The notes under the pieces are model-generated. The model did not search any database and was not told the origin of the DNA. It saw only the letters and a program-made list of their open reading frames with translations. A DNA stretch of 64,000 nucleotides. It comes from Entomortierella parvispora. Its lineage: Eukaryota; Mortierellomycota; Mortierellomycetes; Mortierellales; Mortierellaceae. Below, piece after piece: positions 44,801-55,794 of this stretch. The stretch lies in contig OY752147.1 of assembly GCA_963573315.1 (NCBI GenBank), positions 1,426,001-1,490,000 on the forward strand, read 5' to 3'. Each line of letters starts with the position of its first letter. Position 1 is the stretch's first letter. A program made the position numbers and the translations under genes.

Positions 44801-45328
44801 GTCCAGGAGGAAGAGGGCTATGTTATTCGTATCCTCAAGAATGCTTTCATCGTCCTTGTGCCCAAGTATGGTATCGAGGGTATCGTCTATGCCAGCGCTA
44901 AAGCTCCCAAGACGGCAGTTGGTGCTGATGCTTCTGCCTCTACCACTGTTGCCACCACGGCCCCTGCGGCAGGTCAGCCAATTTTGGTTTACAACCCCGA
45001 GACAGACTCTTTGCAATCTACCGAGCCCCTGGTCGAGGGTGAGAGTCCCAAGATCCAGATCCAGCTTTTCCAGAAGGTCATGGTCCAGATCTCGATCGAC
45101 GATGATCTCAAGGGAGGTGGAGAAGGTGGTATGCGCCAAAAGTTGAAGATGGATCTCTTGAAGCCTTGGGTCGAGGGTATCAGTGTCCACGGCATCTGCA
45201 ACAAGGACGATCCTACGGCTCATGCTGTCACCTCTTCCCTCAATGCTGCCGACAAGTCTAGCGCGTCGAAGCGCGAGACCGAGGCTCCTGCAACCCCTAC
45301 ACGTGCAAGCAAGCGATCCAAGGCATAG
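41895..45328 (+). CDS. DIS3: Exosome catalytic subunit DIS3/RRP44
   Basis: Exons 41895-42110, 42207-42740, 42881-44537 and 44619-45328 give 1038 residues, the normal size. The N-terminus has the CR3-like cysteines (C31, C36, C39) and a PIN endonuclease domain starting at IIPDTNIF (Asp65). Cold-shock/OB domains follow (GKVVGIIRRNWRQYCGFI; NRAVDGDIIAVELL). The RNB exonuclease centre has DPPGCTDIDDALHV near residues 493-506, with the Asp cluster that binds Mg2+. Later come MLPGLLGTNLCSLR and HFTSPIRRYSDVMVHRQLHA across intron 44538-44618. A C-terminal S1 domain precedes a basic tail (SKRSKA). It degrades RNA 3'-5' in the nuclear and cytoplasmic exosome. An Ala/Thr-rich insertion (DASASTTVATTAPAAG) interrupts the C-terminal part. 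Confidence 0.97.
42750..42772 (+). repeat. A23 homopolymer in DIS3 intron 2
   Basis: The run begins 9 nt inside the intron, immediately after the donor GTAAGAATC. Confidence 0.85.
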
Positions 45329-45362
45329 AAACACCAGATTTCCCACCTCACTCACTCATAAA

Positions 45363-45368
45363 AATAAA
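45363..45368 (+). terminator. Candidate polyadenylation signal AATAAA (DIS3)
   Basis: AAAATAAATC about 35 nt after the DIS3 stop. Confidence 0.55.
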
Positions 45369-45411
45369 TCATCCCGCATTGTATTTGTAGCAACAGCTTT
45401 TTTTTTTTTTT

Positions 45412-45417
45412 TTTATT
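45412..45417 (-). terminator. Candidate polyadenylation signal AATAAA (SOG2)
   Basis: TTTATT at the end of a plus-strand T-run, about 118 nt past the SOG2 stop on the minus strand. The DIS3 and SOG2 3' ends therefore overlap closely. Confidence 0.45.
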
Positions 45418-45534
45418 CATCAAAATATGTGTCTCGCCTTCATCTCTCCGATCTGACCAGCAGAAAGGATGAGGGGGGAAGTCAAAGGGAACGCGCACCT
45501 TTCCTTCTTCTCTTCCCTAGGTGAATATACACGA

Positions 45535-48500
45535 TCATGAAAGCGGAATCAGCCCTTGCTGTGGAAGCTGTTGGTGCTGAAGCTGCTGCTGCTGATAGAG
45601 CTGATGCTGGAACAATTGTTGCTGCTGCTGAAACTGCTGGTGTTGTTGAAGCTGCTGATGCAATTGCTGTTGCTGAGTCTGCTGCTGCTGTTGTTGAAGA
45701 GGTTGTGAAGCGGAGGGAGGTGGCGGCATGATGTATTCGCGAAAAGAGGACCGATGCATACTCATCGTCAGTTCCTTTGTGATCTTAGTCAAATTAGAGA
45801 CGTTGGTACTGACCAGCCTAGAAAAGATATCCGGCGTTGACTGCGTGGAGCCAGAAGATGAGCCCTGCATAGTGGAGATAAGCGACCCTTGTCGTTGACT
45901 CGATCCCAGTCCATTGAGTTGGTATCGAGGATGTTGAGAAGGGTGTCCCAGTAAGCTATTTGTCTTTTCAGGTGAGGTTGACACTGCTCCCGAAACAGAT
46001 GAGAGTGAGTTAACAGAGGAGGAGGACCTCAGCATCGCTGACACAACAGGCCGAGAACTAGGTGACTGTTGTTGCATAGGGTGCTGGTCCAAAGCCCCGT
46101 GGGAAGTTGGAGCAGAGGATGCCATCAAGCTCGAAATCTCTGCGCCTGATCCAGAGCCGCCCCTAGGGCCAGATTGCATGATAGGAGCGCCGCCATGACC
46201 AATGTTCCTTGACGGAGATGACGACAAGGCTGAGGAAGAGGAATTTGCAAGGGCCACTGCTGCAGCAACAGTTGATGCTGCCCCAGTGCCAATTGACTGT
46301 GCCCTCGCCGTAGAGTTGGACACCGAAGAGGATGAGCTAATGGACAGCTCCTTCACTAGGGTCGAAATCACAACCACAGACTTTACAAAATCACTAATGC
46401 CCATGCCAAAGCGATGACGGAGCAGAATACTCGCTTCATCCATGGATGATCCAAGTTGTTGCAGCTGGCCTTGCTGTTGCAGCTGATGCTGGTGCGGATG
46501 AGGTGCCTGGTGTGACTGTGATTGTTGCTGCTGCTGGTGCTGTTGAGGTATCGATGTCGATGTCGATGTTGGATAAGGATGGTGTGGGTGGCCTTGGGCA
46601 TTATGTACATGATACTGGTGTTGAGGATCATCAGTTCGGATCATGGTCAAGTCAAGATCCAAACGCTTGACAATCTCGGTCATTTGAAGCAAACAGTCCT
46701 TCATTTCGCGCCAAAGCTGGGAAGTCGGCACGCTAGACATAGATCCCATTCCATGTGAGAAAGAACTGTGGGAATGTGGTAGAGAGTGGTGAGGAAGGGG
46801 GCCTCCCAAAAATCCATGCGACGGAAGAGAAGATGCCGCATGATTATGATGGCTTTGGTGGAGACGGTGGCTCGGCAGTACCGCTGACACACTGGCTGAG
46901 CGTGCTGTCATTACAGGTTGAAAAGGGGAGCTGACAATGTTGGCAGTTGCGGGGGCGCTTTCTTGAACTTTGTCTTGCGGGATAGAAGGCAGTGCTGGAT
47001 CAAAGGACGACGCCTTCGAGGAGCCTTTAGAGTGAGAGGAACTATGCCGACTAGATTCCTGCCGCTGACGATCTTCACCCTGACCTGCAGGGGAGTTTGT
47101 CGTCGATGTTGTCGTCAAAGTAGTTGTTTCAGTCATTGTCGTTATCGTGGTAGTCGTGGTAGTTAACAAAGCGGCTTCTTCGATCGGTAAAGAGAGACAC
47201 ATGCCATTGGAGTATGGTACAGTGTCTGAAGCAGACGAGAACAATGGCAAGCGCACTAAACTTTCGCTTGCAGTCTTCGCTTCGCCATTCGATGCCGTAG
47301 TGGTGGTTGACGATGGCACAGTTGTGGCTGTAGACGCATCGCCAGAGTGTTGTGGAGGACTCAAAGAAAGAGTATGAGTTTGTAGATCTGTTCCAGCGTT
47401 TTTAACACTGGATCCACTATCGCTGCCACCGCTTCCGCTGCCAGTACTACCAACTCTTGGGGGGGATGTCGAGAGAGACCGTGGGCGATGCGTAGGTCGC
47501 AATTGTGGACTTGAAGGATTTTCAACACGGGTCATGCACGTCTCGGCCAGACATTGAATGAGTCGCTTGGCCGCTTCAATGGCATGCTCGACTGTTAGAA
47601 GTAGTTGGGAGTCATCGTCTTCCTCTAGGTGCGGGTTGTTACTGGTGGACTGAGCACTATGGTTGCTGGCACGCGACATGTTCTGGCTGCGTTGGGGTAT
47701 ATGGATCGGATGCCAGGTCGCAGTGGCCGTCATGGTTGGTGAGAGTTGAAAAGGATGCGGCTGCTGGTGGTGGTGAGTGGATTGGTTTGAGGTCGAATAA
47801 ACTTGATGTTGCTGCTGTTGAGATTGTTTAACTGTTGTGGTGACAGTCTGCTGAATTTGTTGCAACTGGAGCTGTGACTTGGACTCGATCATATCTAAAC
47901 TCATGTCCGGCGAGCCCTGAAGAAGAGGCGCCAGAGAGTCCCATGCCATTCTAATCTCAGAGAGTGCGCCATGGAGCATCAGCACCAAATTCCTGACAAC
48001 CCTCGCATCTGCTGCAAGACTGATGGCTCTGATCTGTGTTTGTACCACATGAACAAGCTTCCGGAACGCAGCAACATTGGATTCGCAGCAGCGAAGAACC
48101 TCCGAGCAGACATTTTGGTCCGGCACATTCATCTGGGACGAACTGTCGAACCGATCGAGGGATTGGATAAGCTGCGTCATTGCGGAGCTAGCGCTTTGCA
48201 ACAGCCGACTGAACATCAGGGTGAACTTTTCGTCCGAAGAGCAGCCCACAACTTGTTTGATGGCCTTGAAGATTTGAGAAAGAGCGAATAGAATGCCGCG
48301 GGCAGCCTCAACAAGTCGTAGTCGGTCCCTAGGCAAGGCATGCGAAGGGGAGGGGAGGCTTGCCAAGCGCTGGAAATAAGCATCGCTGAACTTTTCGCAA
48401 TCGTTGGATGAGTTGCTGCCAAATGAGCTAGAAGAGTCGCCAGAAACTCCTCGAGAGTGGCTAATGAAGCGATAATGGTCGTCCGCGTGCTTTCCTTGTT

Positions 48501-50368
48501 GACTGTTTGTGCGGCTAAGTTTTTGAACGACATCTGGTGAAAGAGTAGAAGGCGGCAAACCCGCTGAAGTACTCGGTATGCTTAGGCGCAAACCCGATTC
48601 ACTCCTGCTTTGGCGATGTGTAGGTGGGATCGTTAGATTTTCAGAAGAGTTGGATCGAAGCCCTCTTTGCCGACTGTTGCCATTCTGTCCCAGACTCGAA
48701 GGTGGGGCCGCCTCCTCGGACTGCTGTCGACCAGGAATCGCATCAAAACTCGCTGTTTATATACAAAAGCATAGGGAAAGTTAGGTCGAGATCGTACATC
48801 ATTGCTAGAACTTCGGCGACCGACATACCTCGATTCGAAGACAGGAATGACTTCAAATTGCTGAGCCACCCATCCATGTCTTGTCCCGAAAATTCGACAA
48901 TCTCTGGTGGAGGGAAGGTGATGGGGTTCTGTTCGATTTTGAGAAACTGAAGCTGGTTCATATCCCCGACATATGCTGGTATCGTCTCTATCCGGTTCTT
49001 CGATATGCTCAGCACCTACAGCACCGTTTTTAAAAATTGTTAGCCAAATTTCCCAGGGGTTTATCTTCCTTGGCCAATGATCATTGAATGTTCATAGAGA
49101 AGGGGCATACTCGAAGATTCATCAGGTTTCCAAAATTCTCTGGGAAACGAGTGATTTTGTTGCGACTCATATCCAGAATCTCTAAACTTGAGAGATGACA
49201 AAGCTATGATGGCAGTCATGAAATGGCAATGGTTAGATGAGAGATAGAAAAAGCAGTCTTGATTTGGATATTACCACACGAGATCATGAAGTCCAGGACG
49301 CTTACCACTGCTGGGAAGATACGAATCGAGTTGGCGCGAACATTGAGATAACGCAGGCTGGTAAACATGTTGAGCTGCAATGGGAGCGTCCTGATCGAGT
49401 TGTGGCTCATAGTCAATCTATGGTCAGACGAGAGGCAAAAAGGGCATGACTCTATCAGCATGCAGTCTTGTGCAAAAAAAAAACAGGCAGGAGGTTCGAC
49501 TCGGCTCAAAGGCACACGCAGTCGAGGGCGAGGAGACGATTTCAGGATCATCCACTAAAAAAAGGTCCAAAACCACACGTCAACAGGGACGCACACGCCC
49601 GCAAACATCTGGCCTGTGCCCCCCCATTATCGGCCATCAGCGATGGTTCGATTGTCGCTCTTTTACTGGAGTAGGTTGTGAATCCTTTCCTTCCACAGGC
49701 GGATTGATAACGTCGAGTCCCTGGTCATCCTGGTCCCGATCATTCGTCCTTTCCTCGAGTAAATGCAAAAGTTGTTGTGCACTCCTGACGGATATTGAAG
49801 GCAAAAAGAGAAAAGGGAAAAAAAAAGTGCGTCTGACGAATGTCCAAATGATCTACTCAAACCCCTCTTCCTCGTCCTCCCTCCCCCGTCCCTTCTGCCT
49901 TTTTCCCGCGTTGCTTATCGTTTGAGATTCCTTTGATTCTGCCCTTTTTTTGCACCTCTGTTTCTGTCTTTTGTGTTCATGTCTCTCACGTTTCTTCCTT
50001 TCTGAGGCTCACGGGCGGGTCCTTTCTTTTAAAATAGAAAAAAGGGTTGAAAGAAATAAATAATACACAGAAATGACTTACTTCTCAAGGACATCCCTTA
50101 AGAATTCAATCTCTGATGGGAACGTGTCGAGATTGGCATGAGAGAGGTCGAGAATCTGTGCGCTGCCTGCACCTTGTCGTTCCCGAATAAGTTCCATCAG
50201 CCCATGTGTGCTACCAGAGCTGCTACTTCCATTGGTCGTGGCCGGCCTTTGCGCTGGCGTTGCTACCGCAGAGACGGCACCAGGCCCTCCAGGGGTAGAA
50301 GCCAGAGTGGTAGCGTCAGCTGCCGTGTCAGCTTCAGGGCCTGTCCCACCTCCATCGTCGTGCGACAT
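45535..50368 (-). CDS. SOG2: SOG2-like leucine-rich-repeat protein of the RAM network
   Basis: Exons 50368-50082, 49417-49306, 49203-49111, 49015-48829 and 48752-45535 give 1298 residues. The N-terminus is short and disordered. Leucine-rich repeats follow at about 55-195 (AQILDLSHANLDTFPSEI, KLTMSHNSIRTLPLQL, LEILDMSRNKITRFPENF, VLSISKNRIETIPAYV), with introns between repeats. Then come the SOG2-typical helical regions (DRLRLVEAARGILFALSQIFKAIKQVV; CESNVAAFRKLVHVVQTQIRAISLAADARVV; RMAWDSLAPLLQ) separated by very long Ser/Thr/Gln-rich insertions. The C-terminus is poly-Gln with Leu/His. In yeast Sog2 works with Kic1 and Cbk1 in cell separation and polarised growth. The first intron (50081-49418) is 664 bp and joins repeats 1 and 2 exactly. 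Stop at 45535 is convergent with DIS3. Confidence 0.92.
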
Positions 50369-50590
50369 TAGAGCGAAAGCGAGAACTGGTCCTGCAAAAT
50401 ATATAAATGGGTTTAAGTTAGGCGGTGGTCGTTGTCGTGTAGTCAAGCCTGAGAGCCATGCAAAGCGATGATGAGGAAGGAGAAAAGGAGCAAGTGAAAG
50501 TGAAGGAGGGAGGAAGGGGAGGGAGGGGGATAGTGAGCGCGAGAACAACGATAGGCAGCAAAAAAAAAAAGAAAAGAGGCAATGACCAAA

Positions 50591-50604
50591 CAATGCATGC
50601 ATTG
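50591..50604. repeat. Perfect 14-bp palindrome CAATGCATGCATTG
   Basis: Self-complementary sequence about 225 bp upstream of the SOG2 start and 28 bp from the E-box. Confidence 0.9.
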
Positions 50605-50631
50605 CACATGTAAAGTGGGATTAAAACAGGT

Positions 50632-50637
50632 CACGTG
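50632..50637 (-). promoter_or_regulatory. CACGTG E-box in the SOG2 promoter
   Basis: On the minus strand TGCACGTGACC, about 265 bp upstream of the SOG2 ATG, in the same orientation as at CWH43, DAD2 and the HMG gene. Confidence 0.5.
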
Positions 50638-50686
50638 CACACTTTTCTTTGTTCTTTATGGATTTGTGCGGATTTGTGTGTCTTTC

Positions 50687-52333
50687 CTAAACCTCCAGGG
50701 TTGAGTCGTCGTTCTTGGAACTCAGGTTGCTGAAGAGAGAGAAGCGCTGCTTCTGCTTGGAAGCAAGCTCGGCTTCCAGCCGCTTGGTCTCGGCGCGAAT
50801 CTCCTTCAGGTACAAGTCCTCGTGATCGAGCGCAATGACAACCAGGTCAGGGAAGTTAAGCTCAAAGATCTTCTTGACCTTGAAGAGGTCCTCCTTCTTG
50901 GGACTGTACGTGCCCGAATTGTTGTCTATGAGGAGCGTCCAATCGTTGTGGTGGTTTTCGTCCTTAAAGAATCGGAATTCGCCAGAGAACATGACTTCCG
51001 TGGCACGGTTTGCATGCATCGCGTGCTTGGACATGAAATCCTGGAAGAACGCCGCACCCGTCTCAGAAAAGTACACGCCCTTGGGCACAATACTGTAAGT
51101 GAAAACGATGGCCTTCAGGTCCTGGTTAGGATCGTTCTTCAAACGATCGCCATGCAGCAGCATTCCGAATTCATTGGCTGTGACAAGTTGATCGTAGAGC
51201 GTGTTGCGTCCGTGGCGGTACAGGTAAGAGTGTTGAGAGTGAAGGGCATTGCGAATGTTGAGACCTTCGAGGTTGTCTCCGAAAATCTTTTTAGCGGCAT
51301 CATAGTTAGTGTTCCAATGCTGATAGAGGAAGGTATCTGTACCAAACACGTCCAGAAGGTGGTAGAGACGGAGACGGTACGTGTAGAACTCGTACTTCTT
51401 CTCACGCGTCAATACTCCGGCAGCATAGCTAGTGTGGCGGGAAAAGTTCACAGGGCCCTTTGTTGAGGGCTTAAGGAGCAGGGCGGCTTTGCCATGGGTG
51501 CGAGTGCCGGTGGTCTAGGCAAATGTAAAGTTTTGAGTGAGTTGAGCATAAGGTGCAGGCACATTGTCCTTGACACATTGCCTGCTTCCAATGTAGTATA
51601 GAGGTGGCTTACCTGGACGAGGATCTGGCCCTGCGTCTTTCCGTCAGCGCGGATGATATCGAGAACGTGTTCTTGGGTGCCCTCGAATTTGGAACCGAGG
51701 ACAAGCGAGTTCTCTCCCAATGGGGTGTCTTCTTTTATCTTGTCCTTGTCCTTAATGAAGATCTGCAAGACGGCGTCCTCGGGTACATTCACCAATTCCC
51801 ACTTGGCGTTCCAGGTAGGAGAAAGGGTACTCCATTGAACGCCAGTTCTAAAAAGGGCATGCTCGTGTTAGTTTCTGCTCAGTGTCTCTCTGCCTTTTTA
51901 TATACTTGTCTTTGTAAAGTATAAACAAAAGAACCTGGAATCATGGAATGGATACGAGCAATTACTTACACAAAAGCGAGAGATTGGGGGTCCTTTGGCG
52001 ATCCCAGGTAGGCCTCGAGATAGGGATCCGAGGAGAGAATATCTCCACGGGGGATATCCTAACAGACATGGAGTGCGTTGCACGAAAGGGCAATGAGATT
52101 CCACTCGCGTGCCTTCATTTCGGCGATGGTATGAAACAATGACAATGAGACACGACATGACCGCGACGTACCTTCGCGCCCTTGAAGATGATAGTGAAGT
52201 CCCAGTTCTTGCTAGTAGAGACAGCAGTAGTCAAGTCCTGAACAGGCTCGACAGCGACCTCGACCTCGACCTCGACAGGTTCGCGGTGGCGGTGCACCAA
52301 TGAGGACACCTTCTGGTGGAGTGACGTGAGCAT
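50687..52333 (-). CDS. C2-domain protein of unknown function
   Basis: Exons 52333-52172, 52058-51970, 51847-51613 and 51514-50687 give 437 residues. An acidic stretch (EPVEVEVEVAVEP) precedes a C2-like beta sandwich at about 45-160: WDFTIIFKGAKDIPRGDILSSDPYLEAYLG, then GVQWSTLSPTWNAKWELVNV, then LQIFIKDKDKIKEDTPLG. The C-terminal domain has YDQLVTANEFGMLLHGD, HANRATEVMFSGEFRFFKD and WTLLIDNNSGTYSPKKEDL, ending in a charged coiled-coil-like tail. The Asp residues in the C2 loops (D, DPY, KDKDK) could bind calcium. I recall proteins with the LLIDNNSGTY segment from fungi and protists, all uncharacterised. A peripheral, Ca2+/lipid-dependent membrane role is an inference from the C2 fold only. 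No signal peptide or membrane span is present. Confidence 0.85.
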
Positions 52334-53194
52334 GGTGGAATGAGATGCAGGGAAGAAGAGAAAGAATTCAGTTGAAAGACTGAAGGGAAGAAGAGAAGGG
52401 AGGAGCGACAAGGGAGAAGAAGAGAAGAGAAGAGAAGAGAAGAGGGAGCCAGAAAAAAGAGTGAAGGCGGAAAAGGCAGACCTGGGCTTTTGTTTCCGCC
52501 ACAGACAGCAAAACGGCTCTGGCGCATGCATGCTGACATCGGTCCCCTGCCCAAAACAGGAACCAAAACAGGAACCAAACAACAATTCCTGTGTGCTCTC
52601 ATCTTTACGGTACTTTGGATGGCGTTGTCCGCGTGCGGACCTGTTGCCGGGGATGGATGAGAGTTTCCTCCCTGCTTTTTCTTCAGTTTTTGTCTCTGCC
52701 CCGGGGAAAGGGCCGCTTCGTTCCTGCCCCTCCCTTCTTCGCAGAGGTTGTGTTATGAGGTCCAACTCTTCACGATCTCACTACTGTATTACTTCTATCA
52801 GTCAGGTGTCCTGTCCTGAAGAAGGAAACTAGTTCCAGCTGGACCTCTGACCCGATTTGTTTTTTTTTTGTTTTTGTGGGCTTTCAACCAAAATGACCAT
52901 GACGGGAATCACGACCGGTTTTTTGTTTTGAAGCTCTCCTTTCACAGACATCTCTCAACAAGTATAGTAGATTACAACATCATCCCTTGTAGACAACGCG
53001 TGTAGGAGTCTTTTAATGGTCAGTTCAAAACTTCAATTATAATAGAGACTATGTTACTGTACAGGTATCGGAGTGAAAAGAAAGGAATAGGACATTCAAA
53101 AAAAAAAAAAAAAAAAAATCCTTGAAGGATTGGAGCACCAGCAGAGGGAGGCAATAAAAGTACTGTACACTTGTGCATTGTCGGTAAGCGCACT
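52334..53194 (-). other. Intergenic between the C2-protein start and the PPZ 3' end
   Basis: Holds an AGAAG microsatellite (about 52410-52445) in the C2-protein leader, TACTGTAC motifs and an A21 run at 53098-53118 near the PPZ 3' end. No gene is seen. Confidence 0.6.
53098..53118 (+). repeat. A21 homopolymer
   Basis: An uninterrupted A-run (T21 in the PPZ sense strand), about 80-100 nt past the proposed final PPZ stop. Confidence 0.85.
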
Positions 53195-55794
53195 TTACGT
53201 ATTAAACATGTTGCCTTGTGAACCACCATAGAGTGAGCTACCATCGGGTATGCTGCATCAGATAAGGCGAGAAAGGTAAAGAGAAGAGACATTTCCGTTA
53301 GAATACTCACGAAGCAAGGACCAAGAAGACCTTTATCCGTCCAGGCAAGAGAGCGCCAGGTCTGCTTACCTCAGTCGTTGCTTGTTGGCACGCCAACCAC
53401 CAGAATTCGCCGCAAGGCTCTGCATCTGTGCCCTGGCTGTTGCTTGATCAATGGGCTTTAGCAACTCGAAACTACAGAGAAGTTCCTCGCTCACGCTCAT
53501 GACCGCTCCAAAGTTATCAAACTCCCCGCAATAGTTAGGGGCTGAAAAGACCGTCACCAGCGTCCTGTCGTTGAAGAACTCGTATCCGTCCTCAACCACC
53601 ATGTGCGCTCGACAGACAAGATCAAAATCGTGCTTGTTCAGAAACTTTTGGATGATGCTCCGCCCAAAGCAATATGAAACACCCCGCTCATTGTCCTCCC
53701 AGTCCAATGCTGTTTCTGACGGGTCTGACCACAGCAAATCGTTCAATAAACCATAGTCCGGAACATCTGTCGGTCGCCGCAGAGCTCGAATGTCATCCAT
53801 GGTTCCAAGATTCGGTGATAGTCCGCCATGAACACAAAAAATCTTATTGGCAACAATTGCCGCCAGGGGCAAACAATTGAAGACGTCCACAAAGGCCTTC
53901 CACATCTTTACTGTTGACCGCCGCTTGCATTCATCGTAGAATCCATACACTACGGTGGACATCAAGAGGTAAATGAAGGTTAACACATTCTGCTCTTGTC
54001 AATCCCTCACCATTCATGGGGATGTACTGATATCGCAAAAGTCCTTGCTGCGCGTGTCCAATTTGGGCAGTCTCTACGTTTGATTGAAGTGTGTCGCGAT
54101 TCCTGCTCGCTACACTGTATCGAAAAGCGCATGTGTAGTTCCTTACCTTTTGTGACATTGGCACACTCATGATTGCCACGCAATAAGAAAAAGTTTTCTG
54201 GGTATTTGATCTTATAACAGAACAGCAATAGGATTGTCTCCAAACTCATCTTGCCGCGATCAACATAGTCGCCGAGGAACAAAAAGTTGGCAGAGGGCGG
54301 GAAGCCACACATTTCAAACATGCGGAGCAAATCCGTGTATTGTCCGTGGATATCGCCCACGATCTTGACAGGAGCGTTCAGTTCGATCAGGGTTGGTTGA
54401 GATAGGAACACTTCCCTGGCCTGCTGGCAAATGTAGAGGATCTCTTTGTTTGAGAGACAGATGCTCTTGGAAACCTTTCCAGAATACCCAGCATCAAGCA
54501 GTCTCGAAATAAGGTCGTCAAGATCCATGCCTCTGTTGTTTTTTTCGGCTGCCACACCCAAGAAGGGAATGCGTGATGTCGGCGAGAGCTCCAGTGACCT
54601 TGAACTATTCCCGGATGCCTTGGGTGAGAGCGGGGGGGATTTAGAGTAGGATGACGAGGTGCCATTTACGGGGATAGTCAGGGGTGTGAGAGTGGGTCGC
54701 TTGATGAGGATGGGCTCGCCTGGCTCCAAGACTGCAAATGGGATACTGGGCTCTGGAGGAGGCGACGCTTTCGTCTGTGATTGTTGGCCCTCCTCTGGGG
54801 ACTCCTCCAGAGAGCTGGGTTCCTCCGTGCCATTCGTGTTGTTTGTGAACCGATCTGGCTGAGAATGGGATTGCTGTTGGTCGTCATGACCATTTTGAAA
54901 CGCTCCGAGGCTTTCGTCGTTTCTGCTCTCGCCTATATTACCACCGCGTAATACGCTGTTCTTGATGTGGTCATAATGCTCCTGCATCGACTTTTGTGAC
55001 GCTGCGGAACTATTGTGCGGTTGGCTCCCACTGCCATGGTTTGAGGTCGCTGTGGCTGTGGCCAAGGTGGTGGTGGTGGTGGTGGTGGTGGTGGCTGGTG
55101 CGGCTGCCCCTGTGGCAACAGCAGAGAGTGGGGTAAGATGAGCTAATCCATTTTGGCTATTAGCCGCGGTGGAAGAGTCACTAACGCTCACTGAAGTGTC
55201 TGGTCCTGCGGGTCGCTGCTGGTATACCGGACCTGGCTGGACATGTTGAGCGTAGTGGTGACCACTCTCGTGTGTATGAGCCTGCGGTGGTGGCTGGATT
55301 ATGTCACTGCCGATAAGCGAAGACTTTAGTCGTTTCTGCGATGAGTCCTGACTTTGGCTCTGAAGAAAAGTACCTGAGGCGATCGAGGCATCGACTCGCA
55401 CTGGGATGCCCTCACCAACGGCCGAGGTGGTCGTGCGCGAGAGCGACGTCAGAAGGGATGCGGGACTTGAGTTGCTTGAGTTGCTGCTGTTGCTGCCACT
55501 GCCGAGGTGACGGGTCTCGTGTGATGGTCGGCTGGGATGAGAACAGGGCTGGGAAGGAGTAGTGACATTGGCCGAGCTGGAAATGACCTGACCTCCATGG
55601 GCATCGGACTTGTTGCTCTTGGCAGGGGTGGGGTCCAGAGGCATTGTGAGCAATGCAGGGTCCTGCGCGAGTCCGAGTCCGGTAGCTCCGGTAGGGGAGG
55701 TGGTCACGGGCGAGCCTCGGCCACCCTTCGGACTCGGACGTTTCGGCGCGGACGCAGATGGCAGGGCGGAGGAAGTGCTGGCCTGGTTCCCCAT
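53195..55794 (-). CDS. PPZ1: PPZ-type serine/threonine protein phosphatase
   Basis: Exons 55794-54147, 53949-53370 and probably 53252-53195 encode 761 residues. If the last intron is not removed, translation stops at 53366 (743 residues). MGNQAS is a good N-myristoylation start, as in yeast Ppz1/Ppz2. Residues 2-430 are Ser/Thr/Pro-rich and disordered. The PP1-like catalytic domain follows with GDIHG (Asp481, His483), GDYVDRG (Asp509), GNHE (Asn541), [30 protein letters not shown] and [15 protein letters not shown]. The split at NVTK|VYGF is a 197-bp intron. PPZ enzymes regulate ion homeostasis and cell integrity at the membrane. The last intron has a GTAAGC donor, a CTAAC branch site and a TGCAG acceptor, which is why I prefer the longer form. 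Confidence 0.94.

Larger units (their letters stand above)
50369..50686 (-). other. Intergenic/SOG2 promoter with E-box and palindrome
   Basis: 318 bp between the SOG2 start and the C2-protein stop. It contains a 14-bp palindrome and a GCACGTGA element. No gene is present. Confidence 0.6.

Noticed and set aside
44585-45355. 256-codon minus-strand frame opposite DIS3
   Set aside because: Shadow of the final DIS3 exon, which carries the conserved RNB/S1 sequence.
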